Shown: piece after piece, positions 36,265-46,092 of the stretch
Position numbering within the stretch: position 1 is the stretch's first letter
Layout: each line of letters starts with the position of its first letter
From: an uncultured Lachnospiraceae bacterium
GTDB lineage: Bacteria; Bacillota; Clostridia; Lachnospirales; Lachnospiraceae
NCBI GenBank assembly: GCA_947625755.1
Contig: CANQPJ010000007.1
Coordinates: 56,059-120,058 of the forward strand
DNA: 64,000 nucleotides
Direction of reading: 5' to 3'
Notes under the pieces: model-generated
What the model saw: the letters and a program-made list of their open reading frames with translations, nothing else
The model's database searches: none
What the model was told of the DNA's origin: nothing
Program-made: the position numbers and the translations under genes

Positions 36265-36293
36265 TAGACAAAGAAAATAGAATTTGTTAAAAT
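36265..36293 (+). promoter_or_regulatory. promoter of the butyrate operon
   Basis: TAGACA (36265-36270), 17 bases, TAAAAT (36288-36293), about 48 bases before the thl ribosome binding site and start. An AT-rich region precedes it. Confidence 0.6.
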
Positions 36294-36347
36294 TATAACA
36301 AAGTTGAATTCTTTTAAAAAATTATTTATAAATGGAGGATTTATATT

Positions 36348-37532
36348 ATGGCAAAGAAAGTAGTTATTGCCGGTGCATGTCGTACAGCAATCGGCAAGAT
36401 GGGTGGTGCTTTAAGTACAACTCCGGCACCGGTTTTGGGATCTATTGTTATTGAAGAAGCGCTCAAAAGAGCAGGAGTTCCAAAGGATGCAGTTGATCAC
36501 GTATATATGGGATGTGTTATTCAGGCAGGTCTTGGACAGAATGTAGCACGTCAGGCATCCATTAAGGCAGGACTTCCAATTGAAACACCGGCAGTTACAG
36601 TAAATGTCGTTTGTGGTTCCGGTCTTAACTGTGTAAATATGGCTGCACAGATGATTCAGACAGGAGATGCAGATATTGTTGTAGCAGGTGGTATGGAGAA
36701 TATGTCAATGGCTCCATATGCATTACAGCAGGCTAGATTTGGTTACAGAATGAATAATAACAAAATTATTGATACAATGGTAAATGATGCATTAACAGAT
36801 GCATTTAATGATTATCATATGATGATTACAGCTGAAAATGTAGCAGAACAGTGGGGAATTTCCAGAGAAGAATTAGACGAATTTTCAGCAAAATCACAGC
36901 AGAAATGTGAAGCTGCCATGGCAGAAGGAAAGTTCAAAGATGAAATCGTACCGGTTGTTGTTAAAAACAGAAAAGGCGATATTGTTGTGGATACAGATGA
37001 GGGACCAAGACCGGGAACGACAGTAGAGACACTTGGCAAATTAAAATGCTGTTCCGGTAAGGCTGACGGTGTTGTTACAGCCGGCAATGCATCAGGTATC
37101 AATGATGGTGCGGCAGCAGTTGTAGTTATGAGTGAAGAAAAAGCAAAAGAATTGGGCGTTACACCTATGGCTACATTTGTAGCTGGAGCACTTGGCGGCG
37201 TTGCACCTGAAATCATGGGTGTTGGACCGGTTGCTTCCACAAGAAAAGTTATGGAGAAAACAGGTCTGAAAGTTGCAGATATGGATTTGATAGAAGCAAA
37301 CGAGGCTTTTGCAGCACAGTCTGTAGCAGTTGCCAGAGAACTGGAATTTGATATGAGTAAAGTAAATGTAAACGGTGGTGCTATTGCATTGGGACATCCG
37401 GTAGGAGCTTCCGGCTGCCGTATCCTTGTTACATTACTTCATGAAATGCAGAAAAGAGATGCGAAGAAGGGGCTTGCCACACTTTGTATTGGTGGCGGAA
37501 TGGGCTGCTCAACAATTGTGGAAAGAGACTAG
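36348..37532 (+). CDS. thlA: acetyl-CoA acetyltransferase (thiolase)
   Basis: 394-residue thiolase, which condenses two acetyl-CoA to acetoacetyl-CoA, the first step of butyrate synthesis. The acylated Cys is in NVVCGSGLN (~residue 89), the His in [14 protein letters not shown] and the second Cys in [17 protein letters not shown] precedes the ATG. First gene of a six-gene operon, separated from crt by 74 bp holding a hairpin. Confidence 0.97.
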   Translation: MAKKVVIAGACRTAIGKMGGALSTTPAPVLGSIVIEEALKRAGVPKDAVDHVYMGCVIQAGLGQNVARQASIKAGLPIETPAVTVNVVCGSGLNCVNMAAQMIQTGDADIVVAGGMENMSMAPYALQQARFGYRMNNNKIIDTMVNDALTDAFNDYHMMITAENVAEQWGISREELDEFSAKSQQKCEAAMAEGKFKDEIVPVVVKNRKGDIVVDTDEGPRPGTTVETLGKLKCCSGKADGVVTAGNASGINDGAAAVVVMSEEKAKELGVTPMATFVAGALGGVAPEIMGVGPVASTRKVMEKTGLKVADMDLIEANEAFAAQSVAVARELEFDMSKVNVNGGAIALGHPVGASGCRILVTLLHEMQKRDAKKGLATLCIGGGMGCSTIVERD

Positions 37533-37545
37533 TCAATAAAGATAT

Positions 37546-37580
37546 ACTGGTTTGAAGGGTTTTCCTTCAAGCCAGTTTGT
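37546..37580 (+). terminator. intra-operon hairpin between thl and crt
   Basis: ACTGGTTTGAAGG (37546-37558) pairs with CCTTCAAGCCAGT (37564-37576) over 13 bp with one G-T. The sequence after it is TTGTTG, a poor U tract. It may act as a partial terminator or a 3' stabiliser of thl mRNA. Confidence 0.7.
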
Positions 37581-37606
37581 TGCGTATTAAAATAAAGGAG
37601 AAGTAT

Positions 37607-38398
37607 ATGGAATTTATTACTTATGAACAGAATGGATTTGTAGGTGTTATTACCATCAATCGTCCAAAGGCATTGAATGCCCTAAACAGTCAGGTTCTTG
37701 AAGAATTAGATGCAGTATTGGATGCTGTCAGTTTTGATGAAACAAGAGCTTTGATTTTGACAGGCGCCGGAGAAAAGGCATTTGTGGCAGGTGCCGATAT
37801 TGGCGAAATGTCAACCCTTACAAAGGCAGAAGGCGAAGCGTTTGGTAAAAAAGGAAATGATGTATTCAGAAAGTTAGAGACATTTCCAATTCCTGTTATT
37901 GCGGCAGTGAATGGTTTTGCTCTTGGTGGCGGATGTGAGATTTCCATGAGCTGTGATATTCGAATATGTTCAGATAATGCTGTCTTTGGACAACCGGAAG
38001 TTGGTCTTGGAATCACACCGGGCTTTGGAGGAACCCAGAGACTTGCAAGGCTTGTTGGACCGGGTATGGCAAAACAGATGATTTATACTGCTAGAAATAT
38101 TAAGGCAGAGGAGGCTTACAGAATTGGTCTTGTAAATGCAGTTTATCCACAGGAAGAACTGATGGAAGCCGCAATGAAAATGGCTTCAGGAATTGCCATG
38201 CAGGCTCCAATTGCTGTCAGGGCATGTAAGAAAGCTATCAATGAGGGGCTTGAGGCTGCAATGGATGATGCCATTGTAATCGAGGAAAAATTATTCGGAA
38301 GCTGTTTTGAGACAGAAGATCAGAAAGCCGGAATGGGTAATTTCCTTGAAAAAGATAAAGAAAAAAAATTAAAAGTAGTTCCATTTATGAACAAATAA
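37607..38398 (+). CDS. crt: 3-hydroxybutyryl-CoA dehydratase (crotonase)
   Basis: 263 residues from ATG 37607, which has AAAGGAG seven bases upstream. An open frame back to 37577 has no site. Enoyl-CoA hydratase fold: NRPKALNALN, AFVAGADIGEM (oxyanion hole), FALGGGCEISMSCDIRI and the catalytic Glu in GQPEVGLGITPGFGGTQRL. It dehydrates 3-hydroxybutyryl-CoA to crotonyl-CoA. hbd follows after 19 bp. Confidence 0.97.
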   Translation: MEFITYEQNGFVGVITINRPKALNALNSQVLEELDAVLDAVSFDETRALILTGAGEKAFVAGADIGEMSTLTKAEGEAFGKKGNDVFRKLETFPIPVIAAVNGFALGGGCEISMSCDIRICSDNAVFGQPEVGLGITPGFGGTQRLARLVGPGMAKQMIYTARNIKAEEAYRIGLVNAVYPQEELMEAAMKMASGIAMQAPIAVRACKKAINEGLEAAMDDAIVIEEKLFGSCFETEDQKAGMGNFLEKDKEKKLKVVPFMNK

Positions 38399-38417
38399 TG
38401 ATGAGGAGGAAAGAAAA

Positions 38418-39290
38418 ATGAAGGTTGGAGTTATTGGCGCCGGCACTATGGGTCAGGGTATCGCAAAGGCTTTCGCACAGGTAGAAGGTTATGAGGTTGC
38501 TCTTTGTGATATTAAGAAGGAATGGGCTGAAGGCGGAAAAGACAAAATTGCAAAAGGATATGCAAGACTTGTAGAAAAAGGAAAAATGACACAAGAGCAG
38601 GTAGATGGTATTTTAAACAGCATCACACCGGGTCTCAAAGAAGACATCTGTGCAGACTGCGATTTAATTGTTGAAGCTGCATTTGAAAATATGGAAGTTA
38701 AGAAGACTACATTCTCTGAATTAGATAAGATTTGCAAACCGGAATGTATTTTTGCTTCCAATACATCATCTCTTTCTATTACAGAGATTGGAAATGGTCT
38801 TACCCGCCCAATGGTTGGTATGCATTTCTTTAATCCTGCTGATAGAATGAAACTTGTAGAAGTAATTGCAGGTGTTAACACACCGGAAGAAACAGTTGCA
38901 GAAATTAAAAAGATTTCCGAAGAAATCGGCAAGACGCCTGTTCAGGTAAATGAAGCAGCAGGGTTCGTTGTAAATCGTATTTTAATCCCAATGATTAACG
39001 AGGCAGCATTTATTAAGATGGAAGGTGTTTCCGATATTGCAGGGATTGATGCAGCAATGAAACTTGGAGCAAATCATCCGATGGGACCATTGGAATTAGG
39101 AGATTTTGTAGGTTTAGATATTTGTCTTGCAATTATGGACGTTCTGTATAGTGAAACAGGTGACAGCAAATATCGTGCCTGCCCATTAATCCGTAAGATG
39201 GTACGTGGTGGAAATCTGGGTGTTAAGAGTGGTAAGGGATTCTATGTATATAATCCGGACCGTACAAAGACACCGGTGGATGCACAGTAA
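38418..39290 (+). CDS. hbd: 3-hydroxybutyryl-CoA dehydrogenase
   Basis: 290 residues. The Rossmann motif GVIGAGTMGQGIAKAFAQ is at the N-terminus. The catalytic His is in VGMHFFNPADRMKLVEV, and GFVVNRILIPMINEA follows. It reduces acetoacetyl-CoA to 3-hydroxybutyryl-CoA. Preceded by GAGGAGGAAAG and located between crt and bcd, the usual order. Confidence 0.97.
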   Translation: MKVGVIGAGTMGQGIAKAFAQVEGYEVALCDIKKEWAEGGKDKIAKGYARLVEKGKMTQEQVDGILNSITPGLKEDICADCDLIVEAAFENMEVKKTTFSELDKICKPECIFASNTSSLSITEIGNGLTRPMVGMHFFNPADRMKLVEVIAGVNTPEETVAEIKKISEEIGKTPVQVNEAAGFVVNRILIPMINEAAFIKMEGVSDIAGIDAAMKLGANHPMGPLELGDFVGLDICLAIMDVLYSETGDSKYRACPLIRKMVRGGNLGVKSGKGFYVYNPDRTKTPVDAQ

Positions 39291-39338
39291 ATTCTTGCAA
39301 ATTTTAAATTAATAAATATATACATGGAGGAATAAGAA

Positions 39339-40496
39339 ATGGATTTTACATTGAGTAAGAAACATGAAATGGCTAGAACCCTTTTCAAAGAATTCGCTGA
39401 AAACGAAGTTAAGCCTCTCGCACAGGAAACAGATGAAAATGAGCAGTTTCCGGTAGAGACAGTTGAAAAGATGGCAAAATATGGTTTTCTTGGCATTCCG
39501 GTTCCAAAGGAATACGGCGGACAGGGATGTGATCCTTTAACATATGTTATGTGTGTTGAGGAATTATCAAAGGTTTGTGGTACAACTGGTGTTATTGTAT
39601 CAGCGCATACATCACTTTGCATCGACCCTATTATGACATATGGTACACCGGAGCAGAAGGAAAAATATGTAGTTCCGCTTGCAAAGGGTGAGAAGTTAGG
39701 CGCTTTTGGTCTTACAGAGCCGGGAGCAGGTACAGATGCACAGGGACAGCAGACAAAGGCAGTATTTGATGAAGCAACCAATGAATGGGTATTAAATGGT
39801 TCCAAGTGTTTCATCACCAATGGAAAGTACGCTGATGTCTATATCGTTATTGCCGTAACAGGTAAGGTTGAGAAGCGTGGCAGAATGATGAAAGAGATTT
39901 CAGCATTTATTGTTGAAAAAGGCACGCCGGGATTTTCATTTGGTACAAAAGAAAAGAAAATGGGTATCCGTGGTTCAGCAACATACGAATTAATCTTTGA
40001 AGACTGCCGTATTCCGGCAGAAAATCTGCTTGGACAGAAAGGAAAGGGCTTCAATATTGCAATGCACACTCTGGACGGCGGACGTATTGGTATCGCTGCT
40101 CAGGCTTTAGGTCTTGCAGAAGGAGCATTAGAAACTACGATTGAGTATGTGAAAGAAAGAAAACAGTTCGGAAGAACAATCGGACAGTTCCAGAATACAC
40201 AGTTCCAGTTGGCGGATATGGCAACAAAGGTAGAGGCTGCAAAATTATTGGTATATAAGGCAGCTATGGCTAAGGCAACACAGAGTGTATATTCTGTAGA
40301 AGCTGCTAAAGCAAAATTATATGCAGCAGAAGTAGCGATGGAAGTTACAACAAAGGCTGTTCAGTTACATGGTGGTTATGGTTATATCAGAGAATATGAC
40401 GTTGAAAGAATGATGAGAGATGCCAAGATTACAGAAATCTATGAAGGTACTTCAGAAGTTCAGCGTATGGTAATCTCTGCAAACTTATTAAAGTAA
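39339..40496 (+). CDS. bcd: butyryl-CoA dehydrogenase
   Basis: 385-residue acyl-CoA dehydrogenase (FAD). Motifs: [27 protein letters not shown] and [20 protein letters not shown], with the catalytic Glu in [11 protein letters not shown]. With EtfAB it reduces crotonyl-CoA to butyryl-CoA using NADH while passing electrons to ferredoxin. Located directly before etfB and etfA, which supports this specific role over other acyl-CoA dehydrogenases. Confidence 0.97.
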   Translation: MDFTLSKKHEMARTLFKEFAENEVKPLAQETDENEQFPVETVEKMAKYGFLGIPVPKEYGGQGCDPLTYVMCVEELSKVCGTTGVIVSAHTSLCIDPIMTYGTPEQKEKYVVPLAKGEKLGAFGLTEPGAGTDAQGQQTKAVFDEATNEWVLNGSKCFITNGKYADVYIVIAVTGKVEKRGRMMKEISAFIVEKGTPGFSFGTKEKKMGIRGSATYELIFEDCRIPAENLLGQKGKGFNIAMHTLDGGRIGIAAQALGLAEGALETTIEYVKERKQFGRTIGQFQNTQFQLADMATKVEAAKLLVYKAAMAKATQSVYSVEAAKAKLYAAEVAMEVTTKAVQLHGGYGYIREYDVERMMRDAKITEIYEGTSEVQRMVISANLLK

Positions 40497-40511
40497 TAGG
40501 AGGTACTAATT

Positions 40512-41300
40512 GTGAAAGTTATCGTATGTATAAAACAGGTACCTGATACAAAGGGTGGCGTACAGTTTAACCCGGATGGTACATTAAATAGGGCTGCAAT
40601 GCTTACAATCATGAATCCGGATGATAAGGCAGGTCTTGAAGCAGCGCTTAGATTGAAAGATAAATACGGCGCAGAAGTTACAGTACTCACAATGGGACTT
40701 CCAAAGGCAGAGGATGTACTTCGTGAGGCAATTGCTATGGGCGCTGACAATGGAATTTTGGTAACGGACAGAGTTTTAGGCGGCGCTGATACATGGGCAA
40801 CATCTACAACAATCGCCGGTGCTATCAGAAATATTAAAGATTATGACATTATTATTACCGGACGTCAGGCTATCGATGGTGATACCGCTCAGGTTGGACC
40901 ACAGATTGCCGAGCATCTGGGAATTCCGGTTATCTCATACGCAGAAGGTATTGAAATTGATGGAGACAGTGTAATTGTCAAGAGACAATATGAAGACAGA
41001 CATCACATGTTAAAAGCCAAGATGCCGGTTCTTATCACAGCACTTTCAGAGTTAAACGACCCAAGATATATGACTCCGGGTGGAATTTTTGATGCATGTG
41101 AAGCTGAAATTACAACTTGGGGCAGAGCAAATCTGGTTGACGTCAATGATGGAGATTTGGGACTTATGGGTTCCCCTACAAAGATTGCAAAGGCTTCCGA
41201 TAAGGTTAGAAAGGGTGCAGGAGAAAAGGTTATGCCTGATACCCCGGAAGAGGCAGTAGAATACATCATGGACAAGTTAGTAACAAAACACGTTATTTAA
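40512..41300 (+). CDS. etfB: electron transfer flavoprotein beta subunit
   Basis: 262 residues, starting at GTG 40512 behind AGGAGG. Typical segments are VCIKQVPDTKGG, FNPDGTLNR, LKDKYGAEVTVLTMG and GRQAIDGDTAQVGPQIAE. It partners EtfA to carry and bifurcate electrons for Bcd. It begins 15 bp after bcd. Confidence 0.97.
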   Translation: MKVIVCIKQVPDTKGGVQFNPDGTLNRAAMLTIMNPDDKAGLEAALRLKDKYGAEVTVLTMGLPKAEDVLREAIAMGADNGILVTDRVLGGADTWATSTTIAGAIRNIKDYDIIITGRQAIDGDTAQVGPQIAEHLGIPVISYAEGIEIDGDSVIVKRQYEDRHHMLKAKMPVLITALSELNDPRYMTPGGIFDACEAEITTWGRANLVDVNDGDLGLMGSPTKIAKASDKVRKGAGEKVMPDTPEEAVEYIMDKLVTKHVI

Positions 41301-41403
41301 GAGGAAGAAATCAAATGAACGCAGTTCATTTTCAGAATGGTTTCTGACAATATGCCGCCGACGGTAAGACGGGGCGTTACAATTGTATGAGGAGATTATA
41401 ATT
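41301..41403 (+). other. intercistronic region etfB-etfA with three small hairpins
   Basis: AATGAAC-GCA-GTTCATT (41314-41330), CAGAA-TGG-TTTCTG (41333-41346) and a GCCG/CGGGGC pairing (41355-41376 region). A ten-codon frame (41315-41347) with GAGGAAG upstream also fits here but is unconvincing. The other operon gaps are shorter and plain. Confidence 0.55.
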
Positions 41404-42453
41404 ATGCAAAACATTAATTTAGAAGATTATAAAGGCGTATATGTCTTCGCTCAACAGGTAGATAACGAATTAAGCGGAATTGCATTCGAGTTACTTGGAG
41501 AGGCAGGAAGACTTGCAAAGCCATTAGAGACAGAAGTTACAGCAGTACTTCTTGGAAAAGATGTTAGCGGTCTTGTAGACCAGTTAGCAGAATATGGTGC
41601 GGATAGAGTTATCGTTGTTGATGATCCGGCACTTGAGCAATATAGAACAGAGCCATATGCACAGGCTTTAACAGCTGTAATCAATGAATTTAAACCGGAA
41701 ATTATGTTAGTTGGCGCTACGGCAATCGGCAGGGATTTAGGTCCTACCGTTTCAGCGAGAGTAGCTACAGGTTTGACAGCTGACTGTACATTACTTGAGA
41801 TTGGTGATTTCCCAATTAATCCGATTCCGGGAAAAGAACAGAAACACAATCAGTTACTTATGACCCGTCCGGCATTCGGCGGAAATACAATCGCTACGAT
41901 TGCCTGTCCGGATCACAGACCACAGATGGCAACTGTTCGTGCAGGTGTTATGCAGAAGGCAGAACCAAAGCCGGGTGCAAAAGCAGAAGTAATTCACTTT
42001 GATGCAAAATTAGAAGAAAACAGCAAATATGTTGAAATTCAGGAAGTTATCAAGGCAGTTACAGAAACAGTTGATATTATGGATGCTAAAATTTTGGTAT
42101 CCGGTGGACGTGGCGTTGGTTCAGCAGAAAACTTTAAGATTCTTGAGGATCTGGCACAGGTTCTTGGCGGTGAGGTTTCATGTTCAAGAGCTGTTACAGA
42201 CAGCGGCTGGCTGCCGGTAGACAGACAGGTAGGACAGACCGGAAAGACCGTTCGTCCACAGGTATACTTTGCTATTGGTATTTCAGGAGCTATCCAGCAC
42301 GTAGCAGGTATGGAAGAGTCAGATATTATCATTGCAATTAATAAAGATGAAGATGCGCCAATCTTTGATGTGGCTGATTATGGTATTGTAGGGGATTTAA
42401 ACAAAGTTGTTCCTCAACTTACTGAAGCAATTAAAGCACAATTAAGCGCATAG
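41404..42453 (+). CDS. etfA: electron transfer flavoprotein alpha subunit
   Basis: 349 residues from ATG 41404, with GAGGAG upstream. An open frame back to 41383 lacks a site. The C-terminal FAD domain is visible: VSGGRGVGSAENF, SRAVTDSGWLPVDRQVGQTGK and YFAIGISGAIQHVAGM. Completes the bifurcating Bcd/Etf complex. The last gene of the operon, followed by a terminator. Confidence 0.97.
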   Translation: MQNINLEDYKGVYVFAQQVDNELSGIAFELLGEAGRLAKPLETEVTAVLLGKDVSGLVDQLAEYGADRVIVVDDPALEQYRTEPYAQALTAVINEFKPEIMLVGATAIGRDLGPTVSARVATGLTADCTLLEIGDFPINPIPGKEQKHNQLLMTRPAFGGNTIATIACPDHRPQMATVRAGVMQKAEPKPGAKAEVIHFDAKLEENSKYVEIQEVIKAVTETVDIMDAKILVSGGRGVGSAENFKILEDLAQVLGGEVSCSRAVTDSGWLPVDRQVGQTGKTVRPQVYFAIGISGAIQHVAGMEESDIIIAINKDEDAPIFDVADYGIVGDLNKVVPQLTEAIKAQLSA

Positions 42454-42548
42454 TCTTTTACAGGAAAACAAATCTAAAAAATGTCAAATATTCTTAGTTA
42501 AATTCTTCCTGATTGCTTAATAATTAAATAAAAGTTGAATAAAAATCA

Positions 42549-42580
42549 GAGTCTCCTTTTACAAAAGGGGACTCTTTTGT
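42549..42580 (+). terminator. terminator of the butyrate operon
   Basis: GAGTCTCCTTTT pairs with AAAAGGGGACTC (one G-T), followed by TTTTG. Confidence 0.85.
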
Positions 42581-42640
42581 TATGATATAAAGCATAAGAA
42601 TTTTTTTATGTACATTCATATGAATAAAAGGAGGCCTGTA

Positions 42641-43762
42641 ATGAAGATAGAGTGGAGTCAGTGTTTTAAAATTGGAGTAACATTGTTTCTTTTATATTTG
42701 TGTACAGCATATTGGAATGTTGTAATGAGCATGCTGGGAATTGCGCTTAACAGTATTACCCCAATTGTTATTGGCATGTGTCTGGCATATCTTATTAATT
42801 TATTAATGGAATTTTTTGAAAAAACACTTTTTCCCAACGGATTTAAGGGAAAGATAAATCAATACAAACGTACGCTCTGTATGATTATATCTGTGGTTAT
42901 TGCGGTTGGTTTCGTCGTATTGATTATATATATGATAATACCGGAACTGGTTAAGTGCGTAACTACTTTTACAAGAGAGCTTCCGGCGTTATCGAATGAG
43001 ATTTCCCAAAATAAAATCGTTCAAAAGATAATTCCGAAGGATATTTTAAATACTCTGAAAAACTTAAACTGGACCGCATATACGGGAAAAATCAGCAAAT
43101 TTTTATTTACGGGTGTGGGTGGAGCAGTGAATGCTGTTGCAAGTGTTGCAAGTTCCGTAGTATCTGTTGTGTTTACCATTGTCATGGGAATTATTTTCAG
43201 CTTTTATATTCTTACAAGTAAAGAAAAATTAATTTCGCAGATAAAAAGAGTTTCAAATGTTATTTTCAAAGAAAAGATAACAGAAAAACTATCCGGTTAT
43301 CTTCATATCATGGATGAATGTTTTCATAATTATATTATCGGAAAACTGTTAGATGCTGTAATCATAGGTGGTATGAGTGCTGTCACAATGCTTATATTCA
43401 GAATGCCATATGTGGCAATGATTTCAACACTGGTAGGGTTTACTGCATTAATTCCTGTAGTAGGTGCCTATATCGGTACAATTATTGGCGCTTTCATGAT
43501 GCTTACGGTATCCCCATTAAAAGCGCTTGTGTTCATTATAATTATTTTGATAGTCCAGTTGATTGAAGGCAATTTAATTTATCCTAAAATCATGGGATCT
43601 TCGCTGGGACTTCCCGGCATCTGGGTATTGGCTGCGGTAACCATAGGAGGCAGCACTCTGGGAATTATCGGTATGCTCATTGGAGTGCCGGTATTTGCGA
43701 CAATTTATAAAATTGTCGGAGCAGGAGTGCGTAAAAGGGAACAAAAAAACATTCAAAAATAG
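42641..43762 (+). CDS. AI-2E family transporter-like membrane protein
   Basis: 373 residues from ATG 42641, eight bases after AAAGGAGG. The frame extends to 42608 but without a site. About eight membrane helices, with IVIGMCLAYLINLLMEF near the start and a C-terminal block LIPVVGAYIGTIIGAF, EGNLIYPKIMGSSLGLPGIW and GMLIGVPVFATIYKI (shown in parts). This is the AI-2E/TqsA/PerM family. Members export diverse compounds, so substrate cannot be stated. Confidence 0.9.
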   Translation: MKIEWSQCFKIGVTLFLLYLCTAYWNVVMSMLGIALNSITPIVIGMCLAYLINLLMEFFEKTLFPNGFKGKINQYKRTLCMIISVVIAVGFVVLIIYMIIPELVKCVTTFTRELPALSNEISQNKIVQKIIPKDILNTLKNLNWTAYTGKISKFLFTGVGGAVNAVASVASSVVSVVFTIVMGIIFSFYILTSKEKLISQIKRVSNVIFKEKITEKLSGYLHIMDECFHNYIIGKLLDAVIIGGMSAVTMLIFRMPYVAMISTLVGFTALIPVVGAYIGTIIGAFMMLTVSPLKALVFIIIILIVQLIEGNLIYPKIMGSSLGLPGIWVLAAVTIGGSTLGIIGMLIGVPVFATIYKIVGAGVRKREQKNIQK

Positions 43763-43783
43763 AAGTTATAGCGACAAAGAAAG

Positions 43784-43840
43784 ACGGAGTTGTTATGGTA
43801 TGAACAATTCATAAAAGAATTCATGCCAAAACAGCTCCGT
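43784..43840. terminator. bidirectional terminator between the AI-2E gene and buk
   Basis: ACGGAGTTGTT pairs with the AACAGCTCCGT-type arm (43830-43840) and the inner TGGTATGAA pairs with TTCATGCCA. It serves converging transcripts. Confidence 0.75.
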
Positions 43841-43870
43841 TTCCTGTTTCATTTATTTTTTTGCTTGTGT

Positions 43871-44935
43871 TTAGTATTTTGCAGCTTTTTCTTCACCGCT
43901 CATAACTCGGATAGCACCCTGTGCAAGTGCAAGCAGTTCGTCCTCACCCGGATATACTGTGATAGGAGCAAGGAAAGATACGGTCTCTTTAAAGTATTCC
44001 TGTGTAACAGCATTGTAAGCAATACCACCGGTTAAAATAATCTGGTCTACTTTGCCGCCTAACACAACAGCCATGGCGCCGATTTCTTTTGCCAGTTGAT
44101 AATGAAAAGCATCCATTACTAATTTTGCTTTTTTATCTTTTTCTGCCATTTTCACAAGATCCCTCATGTCATTTGTTCCAACATAGGCATTGAAACCACC
44201 ATTTCCGTTAATCATTTTACCTACTTCCGCCTGTGTGTATTTTCCACTGAAGCAAAGTCTCATCAATGCACCGGATGGAAGTCCGCCGGCTCTTTCCGGA
44301 GAGAAAGGACCGTCGCCGTCTAACGCATTTGCAACGTCAACAACTTTTCCGTTCTTATGCGCGCCGACAGAAACACCGCCTCCCATGTGAACTACAATCA
44401 GATTTAGGTCTTCGTATGCTTTTCCAGTCTCTTTTGCATATCTTTTGGCAACTGCTTTTTGATTTAATGCATGAAATACAGAAACTCTTGGCATTTCGGG
44501 ATGTCCTGAAAGTCTGGCAACATCCTGCATCTCATCAACAACAGTAGGGTCCACAATATATGAAGGTACATTAATATCAGAAGCAATCTCGTGAGCAAGA
44601 ATACCGCCAAGATTGGAAGCATGCTGTCCCTGAACACCGATTTTTAAATCTTCTAATAATTCAGGGGTCGTTTCGTATGTTCCGCTTGGCATAGGTTTTA
44701 ACATTCCTCCACGTCCCACTACAACATCAATATCGTTTAAATCAATTCCCTTTTCAGTTAATACGCTGACAATAACGTTTTTGCGAAAATCTTTCTGGTC
44801 ATAAATGGTAGGATACTGTGCTATTTCTTCTGTAGAATGTCTTAATGTCTCTTCCATTATCTGGGTTTCATCTTCATAGACACCAATCTTTGTGGAAGTA
44901 GAACCCGGATTTATAATTAAAATTTTGTATGACAT
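43871..44935 (-). CDS. buk: butyrate kinase
   Basis: 354-residue acetate/butyrate kinase family enzyme that forms butyrate and ATP from butyryl phosphate. Signatures: [51 protein letters not shown] and [12 protein letters not shown] (in parts). Butyrate kinases are ~355 residues, while acetate kinases are ~400, which supports this assignment. AGGAGGA precedes the ATG on the reverse strand. It lies downstream of ptb in the same operon. Confidence 0.96.
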   Translation of the reverse strand: MSYKILIINPGSTSTKIGVYEDETQIMEETLRHSTEEIAQYPTIYDQKDFRKNVIVSVLTEKGIDLNDIDVVVGRGGMLKPMPSGTYETTPELLEDLKIGVQGQHASNLGGILAHEIASDINVPSYIVDPTVVDEMQDVARLSGHPEMPRVSVFHALNQKAVAKRYAKETGKAYEDLNLIVVHMGGGVSVGAHKNGKVVDVANALDGDGPFSPERAGGLPSGALMRLCFSGKYTQAEVGKMINGNGGFNAYVGTNDMRDLVKMAEKDKKAKLVMDAFHYQLAKEIGAMAVVLGGKVDQIILTGGIAYNAVTQEYFKETVSFLAPITVYPGEDELLALAQGAIRVMSGEEKAAKY

Positions 44936-44968
44936 ATTTATTCCTCCTTGAATATAGAAAAAATGATT

Positions 44969-45883
44969 TTATTTTTTGAGTTTTTCTGCAACAATGGCTG
45001 CTAAAGCAATCGAGTTTACTTTTACTTCAAATTCGTCAGAACGTGATGTAAGGATAACAGGTGCACTTGTACCTGTTAAAATATTACCGTTCTTACAATC
45101 TGCTGTGTGAACTAAACATTTGTATGTAATGTTACCTGCATGAATGTCAGGGAATAACAGTACGTCAGCATCACCGACAATTTTTCTGTCTGTTGTTCCT
45201 TTATGAAATGCTGCCTGGGAATCAATCGCCAAATCAAAAGAAAGAGGACCGTCAATGATACAACCGTCAATTTCTCCGGCTTCGTTCATCTTTGTAAGTT
45301 CAGCAGCTTCCACGGTACATGGCATTTTTGGATTGATTACCTCGACAGCAGCCAGTGGAGCAACTTTTGGACACGCTACGCCACATGCATGGGCAATCTC
45401 TACTGTATTTTTAATAATATTTGCTTTTGTTTCAAGATCCGGATAAGGGACAAAAGCTACATCTGATAAGAATAACAGGTGGTCGATGCCTTTTATTTCA
45501 AAAACGCAAACATGGGATAATGTTTTATCTGTTCTAAGGCCAACCTCTTTATCAAGGACGCTTCGAAGGAAAGATTTTGTATCAATCAAACCTTTCATAT
45601 ACATATCCGCTTCTCCATCATGGACCAGTTTAACGGCGGTTCTTGCTGCTTCTACAGTATCTTCCACGTTAATAATCCGATAATTACTTAAGTCCATTTT
45701 TATGACGCTTGCTATGGTTTTAATTTTTGCCTCGTCGCCAACTAAAATAGCATCCGCAATTCCTCTGTCCTTTGCGGCTTTTACGGCATCAAGTACAGCA
45801 TCATCCTGAGCACATGCTACAGCAACAGTTTTCTTTGGACATTCTGCAACCTGTGCAAGTAAATCATCAAAACTTTTACTCAT
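44969..45883 (-). CDS. ptb: phosphate butyryltransferase
   Basis: 304-residue phosphotransbutyrylase that converts butyryl-CoA to butyryl phosphate. Characteristic segments: DLLAQVAECPKKTVAVACAQD, MYMKGLIDTKSFLRSVLD, DVAFVPYPDLETKANII and LFPDIHAGNITYKCLVH (in parts). GAGGTG precedes the ATG on the reverse strand. buk follows after 33 bp. Together the pair makes ATP from butyryl-CoA produced by the operon at 36.3-42.5 kb. Confidence 0.96.
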   Translation of the reverse strand: MSKSFDDLLAQVAECPKKTVAVACAQDDAVLDAVKAAKDRGIADAILVGDEAKIKTIASVIKMDLSNYRIINVEDTVEAARTAVKLVHDGEADMYMKGLIDTKSFLRSVLDKEVGLRTDKTLSHVCVFEIKGIDHLLFLSDVAFVPYPDLETKANIIKNTVEIAHACGVACPKVAPLAAVEVINPKMPCTVEAAELTKMNEAGEIDGCIIDGPLSFDLAIDSQAAFHKGTTDRKIVGDADVLLFPDIHAGNITYKCLVHTADCKNGNILTGTSAPVILTSRSDEFEVKVNSIALAAIVAEKLKK

Positions 45884-46092
45884 TTTTGTACACCTCGTTT
45901 AAATTTATTTTTAGAATAGATACATTGCATCAATTCTTTGTAAACCATCTTAAATAATAGCACCCGGAAAGGGCAATGGTCAAGCAAAAATACCTGTGCA
46001 GAACAGAGAGATTATTATAATTTGCTTTTTTCCTTTGAGAAATGTATACTTGTTGGGGATAATGATATAACTAAAAGGAAAAGAGAGTTTAT

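Noticed and set aside
41315..41347. Ten-codon frame before etfA as a leader peptide
   Set aside because: It has a weak ribosome binding site, contains no regulatory codon run, and overlaps hairpins that explain the region as well.
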